A stretch of 64,000 bases of DNA from Micavibrio_A sp040381535 (lineage in GTDB: Bacteria > Pseudomonadota > Alphaproteobacteria > Micavibrionales > Micavibrionaceae), in NCBI GenBank assembly GCA_040381535.1, contig JBEIHF010000009.1:9430-73429 (forward strand), given 5' to 3'. Made by a program: the position numbers and the translations under genes. This document shows, one piece after another, positions 59,050 through 64,000 of the stretch (positions are counted from its first letter, which is position 1; each line of letters opens with the position of its first letter). Below the pieces are notes generated by a model. That model was given only the letters and a program-made list of their open reading frames with translations, was not told where the DNA came from and did not search any database.

Positions 59050-59733
59050 TTATTTATAAAGATTTTTGGTAAAGGTTATCGAACGGCGTCCTGGTTTTTG
59101 TGGGCGCACAGTACGGCCCACCATGCTTTCCACGCTGTCGAGGAAATTATCGTTTCCGCGAGGGCGGCCCGTTTGCAAATGGCGTTCGATGGCTTTGGGG
59201 TCTTGCTCTTCGGGCCATTCTTTAAGAAATGCAGACCAATCGGGCACGAAATGCAAAAGCGGTTTGTTTTTGTCGAGTAGTTTATCATCGCGGCCCTTCA
59301 CATGTGCTCTTGCGCTGCTCCACAGATAGCTTTCGGGATTGGGAGTGACGCCCATCATAACGGGCATCGTTTCAATATAACGTGCGGCATTGAGCAAATG
59401 ATTTTCATCCATGGGGTAGGAAAAGAAACGGTCCTGAAACAAATGGCCGCGCCATGAATTGCGTTCGTTGATGCGGCGTGTGTAACGGCGATGCGCTTCG
59501 CCCAATGCACGGGCGAGGGCGTTTTCGCGGCTCGGCACGGCAATCAATTGCACCTGTCCTGCCATCAGGCAATAAGACCAGATGCTGACGCCCTTGTCGG
59601 CACATTCCTCGGTGAGGAATTGAATATAAGCTTCGTAATCCGATTTCTCGAAGAAGACGGATTCGCCGCGGTTACCGCGCTGGGTAATGTGATGAGGTGT
59701 GTCGCGAAGGACGATTCGTGCTTGTCTGGCCAT
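59050..59733 (-). CDS. REP-associated tyrosine transposase (RAYT, Y1_Tnp) with lost HUH histidines
   Basis: 227 residues of the IS200/IS605-like Y1 family: ARIVLRDTPHHITQRGNRGE, then YCLMAGQVQLIAVPSRENAL, RRYTRRINERNSWRGHLFQD and LLNAARYIETMPVMMGV. In this family the metal-binding HUH motif usually reads NHVHLI; here it is GQVQLI, so both histidines are glutamine. The other conserved blocks remain. Strand-transfer activity should be impaired. RAYTs are usually single-copy housekeeping-like genes rather than mobile elements, and I see no terminal repeats around it. Confidence 0.85.
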   Translation of the reverse strand: MARQARIVLRDTPHHITQRGNRGESVFFEKSDYEAYIQFLTEECADKGVSIWSYCLMAGQVQLIAVPSRENALARALGEAHRRYTRRINERNSWRGHLFQDRFFSYPMDENHLLNAARYIETMPVMMGVTPNPESYLWSSARAHVKGRDDKLLDKNKPLLHFVPDWSAFLKEWPEEQDPKAIERHLQTGRPRGNDNFLDSVESMVGRTVRPQKPGRRSITFTKNLYK

Positions 59734-59789
59734 GCCTGAAGATTACGGGAAACATTGGGTCAGGGCAAGGATTTTATAGTGTCCCTAAA

Positions 59790-60521
59790 TTATCGCGCCC
59801 AAACAACACTGTAAAAATGATATCCATTGTTGGCTGGGAAAGAGAGTGCGTAAAAACAACCAGCGGGATGTCCTCTCAAGGGTCCTGATGCGACATCGTC
59901 GCCGAACATGCCCCAAGTCATTGCGAACGTGCCTGTGAATTTGCTCATCCAATAGCCTGTCTCGGCTGGGGGTTCCCCTCCTGTATTTGCTATACCTAGT
60001 AAATTATTGATGGCGATGCAGACTTCTCTTTTTACGTAGGGAAGAATCATGGTCAGTTCCACACAATCATTTTCACGGCCACTACATACGCCTGTTTCTG
60101 CTCCCACATCCAGTACAAGTGTACTGCCGATGAAGCCCCAGTGGCCATACTCGGCAGAAGCCGAACGTGTAGAATCGAGCCATGGCGACTGTGGTGCTGA
60201 ATATGTAAGTCCGCCGCCCACTCCATATATATGGCAAGATGCATCGACAGGCGCGTTTGCGTTAGTATATCCCGCAAGAGAAGCATTTTGAACTGTCAGC
60301 TGATTTTCGGAGCATTGCTTGGACATCAACTTGTTGACTGTCTTTTCCACAGCACTGCCGTATTGAACAATCTCGGTGGCTGCGGTTTTCGCCTGACCCG
60401 CAGTGAGGTTTCCTTGCCCCGTTTTTGCTCCACGCATGAAGGTAAAGGCAAGCGCGCTAAAAAGTGCGATGGCTATAAGGATAACCACAACCGCATTGCC
60501 GCGCTGAGCGTTTTTATTCAT
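59790..60521 (-). CDS. Pilin-like protein downstream of dotL
   Basis: 243 residues. A basic N-terminus (NKNAQRGNAVVV) runs into one hydrophobic segment (ILIAIALFSALAFTFM) and an amphipathic helix (TAATEIVQYGSAVEKTVNKL), the layout of type IV pilins and pseudopilins, though the usual prepilin cut site G/FTLIE is absent. The globular part is Gly/Ser-rich with several cysteines and ends GCFYALSFPANNGYHFYSVV. It lies three bases after dotL and is related to the broken gene at 47353. Role unknown. Confidence 0.65.
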   Translation of the reverse strand: MNKNAQRGNAVVVILIAIALFSALAFTFMRGAKTGQGNLTAGQAKTAATEIVQYGSAVEKTVNKLMSKQCSENQLTVQNASLAGYTNANAPVDASCHIYGVGGGLTYSAPQSPWLDSTRSASAEYGHWGFIGSTLVLDVGAETGVCSGRENDCVELTMILPYVKREVCIAINNLLGIANTGGEPPAETGYWMSKFTGTFAMTWGMFGDDVASGPLRGHPAGCFYALSFPANNGYHFYSVVWAR

Positions 60522-60524
60522 AGG

Positions 60525-62861
60525 TTATTCTTTCGGCGTTTTGAAAAGGGCGGAAGCAGCGTTGGAGCCCGCTTCTTCGAGAATTTTTTCGGCCTTCGCA
60601 TCAAGCGAAACCTTTTGAGGTTCTGGTATGGTGGTCATGGCAGCAGCGGGAGTTTCCGTTGCTGCCAGATCTTTCCAAGAAACCTTATTATCTTCCTTGA
60701 CGGGATCGGATGTCATGGGTGGATCTTTTTTGAAGAAACCCATGGGTCCGGCGGGTGATATAGGCGTGCTCGGGGCGGCAGGAGTGCCTAAAGGCTGTGT
60801 TGCCGTGAGTACAGGCGTGGAAGGTGTCGAAGGTGCAGAAGTATCCGTTGTATCTCCGGACAAAGCTTTCGCGGCTTCGTCGGGATATTGACGGGCATGG
60901 AGTCCTGCGAGTGCGGCAATACCATATACGACCGTATCTTCGGCTTTTTTCTTGCCGACGCTATACCCCTCGCGCAAGGCATCGATAGGCATGGGCGTAT
61001 TGGCTTTTACGTCGGCTTTCATCGCTGTCCATGTTTTGCTGACCATGAAATCGCGCAGTTTGGTGATTTGCGCGCGGTGCTTGATGACGTTTTCATCGGC
61101 CGGCGGTAAAGACAGGAAGCGTCCCACACGCATCGCTTTCGCGTGGCCCGGGTTGGAATAGAACATCTGCACGTCGATGACGATACCTTCGAAAATAAGA
61201 ACGGCCTCCCCTTCGCGGAGTTTTTTCAAATCCCCATAATCGGCGCGGTCTGCCGCAGTTATGCTCGCGCCTTGGTTATCGTGGAATGATCCGGTCGACA
61301 CACCGCCATGCAACTGGAAGCCCGTGGTTTGGAGAACAAGCGCCTTACCGGCCTGACGTTCGAAGTAATCCTTCGTATCGGTAGGATCGGAAAGTTTACC
61401 GAAAATCTTAATGTTACAGTTACCGGTGATGGAGCGTGATTCTTCCTTCACGCGTTTTTGCAAGGCCGGTAAATCTTGTGCCGAGAAGACGAGAGAGAAG
61501 CCGAGTGATCTTGCCTGTGCCGCCATAACGGCCATACCGTCGGACACGTAGTAACCTACCTCGTCGAAGATCACCATAAAAGGCGTCGCCGAATGGGTCG
61601 GTTTGTTCTCGATAACAGAGGAGCTTTCGCCCTCGACTGTAGCACCGAGCGTCGAACCCATCATCCCTTTGATTGTCGCAGCGACGATTTTACCCAAGTT
61701 GGCGGTTTCGTCGGATGATTTTTCAAGAGCGGGAATAAGAACGATCAGAATGCGGCGGTTCAGAACTATGTCCACCATGTTCACGTCGGCGGCTTGCGTA
61801 TCGAATATGTAACCATAATCATCGCCGAGCGATTGCAAGGAGCGCGTGAACTGCATAGTCAGATAACCGTGCTGTTGCCTGACTGTCGTGGTGTCGATCA
61901 TCGGTTGATCAGGCCCCATAGGCTTTTCCTTGCCGTTGTCGTCGAACGCGGCATCGACGAAGCCCGGAAGCGTGTTCAGATAACCCACGATACTGTCGCG
62001 GAATTTTTGTGGCAATGCGTCATCGCGCGAAAGTTTGATAACGTTGTTGAGTTGCAGATAATCGCGGATCGAGGAAACGGACAAAGGCGTATCCTGATTA
62101 TCGCGTTTCCATGTGAGTGCGGGCATGAGCGATGAAATTAAAGATACCGCACGTTCTTTCCACATGGCGTTGTCGCCTTCCGCTTGCGGCATCAAAGAAA
62201 CTAGCATGTTGGTAAGGTATGATGCCGAACCCGAAGAGAACGGGTTCATTGTGTTAGAAGGCGCGCGCGTGTCCGAGTTACCCGTCATGTAGTTCAAAAC
62301 GAACAAATCGTCATCGCGGCCGAATCTGCGCACTAGTGAGGACAAGGACGACCACAAATCTGTATCGGCTTTACCGTCGATGTAAACGAAGCCCGATGCC
62401 CATGTCAGGGCATTGGTAACGATGGATTTCAATCCTTCGGTTTTACCGGCACCGGTCGTTCCTAGATAGAGAATGTGCGTTCTGGCATCGGAGTTGGAGA
62501 ACCAGACTTCTTCACCGCTGTTGTTGGGGCCGCGCGTGTTACCAAGATACAAAATACCTTCTGGTTTGCCGTTGCGGCCAGCGTTTAAGTTGTTCTGGTC
62601 CTTAAATTTGGAGTCCATCGGCAGTTTGAAAGGCAGAGTGCGTTTGCGTTTTCTCAGCCACCAGAAATACAGAAGGTCGGTAAGCAGAATAAGATCTGCG
62701 TAGGTGCGGCTTTCTGGGATGAAGTAGAAAGGCAGGATAGAAATGAAGAAACAGACGAAAGAATGCGACGGCTTTTTGAGCCATTCGGCCAAACGCACAT
62801 ACATCGGGCGAACGTCCCGAAGGTGCGAATAATAGCCAAACCGTTTCTCATTAATTGCCAT
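60525..62861 (-). CDS. dotL: Type IVB secretion coupling ATPase DotL/IcmO-like
   Basis: 778 residues. Two membrane segments near residues 35-70 (SFVCFFISILPFYF; ADLILLTDLLYFWWL), then a VirD4/TraG-like ATPase with Walker A LGTTGAGKTEG (about 133-143) and Walker B FMVIFDEVGYY (about 430). ARSLGFSLVFSAQDLPALQK and GNCNIKIFGKLSDPTDTKDY match the DotL branch. The C-terminal 120 residues are Pro/Thr/Ala-rich and low complexity; in Legionella this region binds IcmS-IcmW adaptors. It receives substrates for a Dot/Icm-type system at the inner membrane. The dotM-like gene upstream strongly supports the call. Confidence 0.85.
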   Translation of the reverse strand: MAINEKRFGYYSHLRDVRPMYVRLAEWLKKPSHSFVCFFISILPFYFIPESRTYADLILLTDLLYFWWLRKRKRTLPFKLPMDSKFKDQNNLNAGRNGKPEGILYLGNTRGPNNSGEEVWFSNSDARTHILYLGTTGAGKTEGLKSIVTNALTWASGFVYIDGKADTDLWSSLSSLVRRFGRDDDLFVLNYMTGNSDTRAPSNTMNPFSSGSASYLTNMLVSLMPQAEGDNAMWKERAVSLISSLMPALTWKRDNQDTPLSVSSIRDYLQLNNVIKLSRDDALPQKFRDSIVGYLNTLPGFVDAAFDDNGKEKPMGPDQPMIDTTTVRQQHGYLTMQFTRSLQSLGDDYGYIFDTQAADVNMVDIVLNRRILIVLIPALEKSSDETANLGKIVAATIKGMMGSTLGATVEGESSSVIENKPTHSATPFMVIFDEVGYYVSDGMAVMAAQARSLGFSLVFSAQDLPALQKRVKEESRSITGNCNIKIFGKLSDPTDTKDYFERQAGKALVLQTTGFQLHGGVSTGSFHDNQGASITAADRADYGDLKKLREGEAVLIFEGIVIDVQMFYSNPGHAKAMRVGRFLSLPPADENVIKHRAQITKLRDFMVSKTWTAMKADVKANTPMPIDALREGYSVGKKKAEDTVVYGIAALAGLHARQYPDEAAKALSGDTTDTSAPSTPSTPVLTATQPLGTPAAPSTPISPAGPMGFFKKDPPMTSDPVKEDNKVSWKDLAATETPAAAMTTIPEPQKVSLDAKAEKILEEAGSNAASALFKTPKE

Positions 62862-62867
62862 GGGGGG

Positions 62868-63410
62868 TTAGAATCCTCTCAGCAGTTCATCGGCGGATTG
62901 CGGGGTACCGGCTTCTTTATCGGCTTGCACGCTTGCTGCGTCGCCTTGCGGTCCCGTTGCGGGGGTCAGGCTGCCCAAATAAGCGAACAGAATGATCACT
63001 ACAAACAATCCACCCAAAGCCAAAAGCCATTTGTAACCCGAGCTGCCTGATTTGCCGAAGGCAGGGCTGCTCGGGATTTCTTGTGCTGAGGTTGTAACGG
63101 GGGCGGCGATCATATTGCCGTGCGCGCCTTGTAGGGCGTGAGATACACGCATCAAAGCCTTCACGGCGAGTTCCTTGGTAGAGAAGGGCGCTATGTCATG
63201 CACATCTCCCTTGGGTGTTTTCAAAAACAACATATGCTGGCCGCTTTCACCTTGGCTGCGCACTTCCAGCGCGGAAGCCTTGATGCTGCCGAGTTCCATA
63301 CGCCACACAACGGGGTTCACGGCATCGGGCATGGAAATGATCAGATTTCCGTTTACGACTTTCGCCGAAGATTCGTATGTGTTTGCGGGTTTTTTCCAAA
63401 CGTTGTTCAT
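62868..63410 (-). CDS. Membrane protein encoded between dotM and dotL
   Basis: 180 residues. An N-terminal soluble domain of about 90 residues (VVWRMELGSIKASALEVRSQ; DVHDIAPFSTKELAVKALMR), a linker, one membrane helix (WLLALGGLFVVIILFAYLG, about 128-147) and a short periplasmic tail ending SADELLRGF. No Dot/Icm component that I know matches. It is seven bases upstream of dotL and so probably is part of the coupling complex. Confidence 0.65.
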   Translation of the reverse strand: MNNVWKKPANTYESSAKVVNGNLIISMPDAVNPVVWRMELGSIKASALEVRSQGESGQHMLFLKTPKGDVHDIAPFSTKELAVKALMRVSHALQGAHGNMIAAPVTTSAQEIPSSPAFGKSGSSGYKWLLALGGLFVVIILFAYLGSLTPATGPQGDAASVQADKEAGTPQSADELLRGF

Positions 63411-63428
63411 GATCTTCCTTAATTCTTT

Positions 63429-64000
63429 CTAGGCCGTTTTCAGTTTTTTGATGCCACGTTTTTTCGAGTTGCTGTAGTCGATTTGCGGAATGGCGCGCGC
63501 TTTGTCAGAGAGCATGTATTCCGCTATAGACTTTACCGCGTCGATGACTTTAGGGCGCGGGATAGGACGCTGCGCCAGTTTTTCCGCTTTGTAATGCGCC
63601 GTTGCGCCGAGCGCTTCAGTATGCAGTGATTGGCGTCCTATATTGTTGAGTGGATACCACAACGCGCGGTCATGGGCGCGCAGCCATACGAATTGTGCGG
63701 GCGCCAGAACTCCGCCTTCTTCGCGCGCTGTGGCGAGCGCGCGCATAATTGCGGTTGTTTCCCATGCATGTTCGTTGCATTTTTTAAGTGTGCCGGCCGA
63801 AAGGGCTGAATTGTTTAAAACAGCGCGCGCTTCGCGCAATAGTGTTCGGTCACGGCTTAGTTTCAATCCGCCTTTTCCATCCCAGCATTTTGCAAGACGT
63901 CCCATCATTGTGTCTGAATCGGCGCGCTTGCGAGCGGCTTTTAAGCAAAACGCAGCGAGCATTACCTGTTTATATGGGGCAAGATTTTTTGCGCCCCTCC
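63429..64000 (-). CDS. dotM: Type IVB secretion protein DotM/IcmP-like, C-terminal part, cut by window edge
   Basis: The frame is open to the window edge, beyond the ATG at 63962, so the 5' end is missing. The visible 190 residues include NLAPYKQVMLAAFCLKAARK, HAWETTAIMRALATAREEGG and FVWLRAHDRALWYPLNNIGR, then EALGATAHYKAEKLAQRPIP. The LWYxLNNxGR segment and the alternation of helices are those of DotM/IcmP, which forms the coupling subcomplex with DotL. Only 18 bases separate it from the next gene. Confidence 0.82.
   Translation of the reverse strand, partial: RGAKNLAPYKQVMLAAFCLKAARKRADSDTMMGRLAKCWDGKGGLKLSRDRTLLREARAVLNNSALSAGTLKKCNEHAWETTAIMRALATAREEGGVLAPAQFVWLRAHDRALWYPLNNIGRQSLHTEALGATAHYKAEKLAQRPIPRPKVIDAVKSIAEYMLSDKARAIPQIDYSNSKKRGIKKLKTA

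Noticed and set aside
59050..59733. Complete IS200/IS605 insertion sequence
   Set aside because: No terminal palindromes, target duplication or TnpB/IscB partner seen; it fits a stand-alone RAYT-family gene.

Overview
The window reads as chromosomal DNA of an alphaproteobacterium. The supporting signs are a eukaryotic-type NADP isocitrate dehydrogenase, a Usg protein, a DUF1674/SDHAF4-like protein ending in GRCVDF, a putidaredoxin-type ferredoxin beside a TrxR-like ferredoxin reductase, an RNase E with a large acidic/RG-rich insert inside its S1 domain, the rsmB-rpe-heparinase-like order, and rpsT next to dnaA. Base composition looks intermediate. A predatory or host-associated lineage such as the Micavibrio group would fit the Dot/Icm-type genes at the right edge, but that placement is a guess.

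Left part (1-17 kb): a cut GNAT gene; a DEAD-box helicase with a repetitive RGG/GYQGNR tail; VOC and HAD-like proteins; typA; an MFS transporter overlapped by a very small SDHAF4-like gene; a chorismate mutase-rsmB-rpe-heparinase-GNAT-ung run; and a four-gene reverse operon encoding a DevBCA/MacAB-like exporter with a lipoprotein esterase. A small gene interrupted by an in-frame TAG follows.

Middle part (17-48 kb): radA-cvpA-purF; a Doc/AbrB toxin-antitoxin pair; SDR and EamA genes; yfgM-bamB-der, with der split by an apparent one-base frameshift; icd; envelope genes (L,D-transpeptidase, AMIN amidase, small lipoprotein); rne behind a long structured leader; an unassigned structured RNA with a strong terminator; a GT4 glycosyltransferase; heme A synthase; a ferredoxin/ferredoxin reductase pair; usg; groESL with CIRCE and a heat-shock-like promoter; an AT-rich two-gene islet with an XRE regulator; mutM; and a frameshifted pilin-like gene.

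Right part (48-64 kb): the replication-initiation neighbourhood rpsT-dnaA-(two BPL_N amidotransferase-like genes)-dnaN-recF-gyrB-argS, with DnaA-box-like sites and hairpins between rpsT and dnaA. After argS the reverse strand carries a RAYT-family transposase that has lost both HUH histidines, then a cluster whose order of transcription is dotM/icmP (cut by the window edge), a small membrane protein, dotL/icmO and a pilin-like protein. This suggests an IVB-type coupling-protein module joined to a pilin-like family that also has a broken member at 47.35 kb.

No tRNA, rRNA, CRISPR array or complete insertion sequence was recognised. Promoter, terminator and RNA-structure calls come from reading the sequence by eye, without folding software or database searches.
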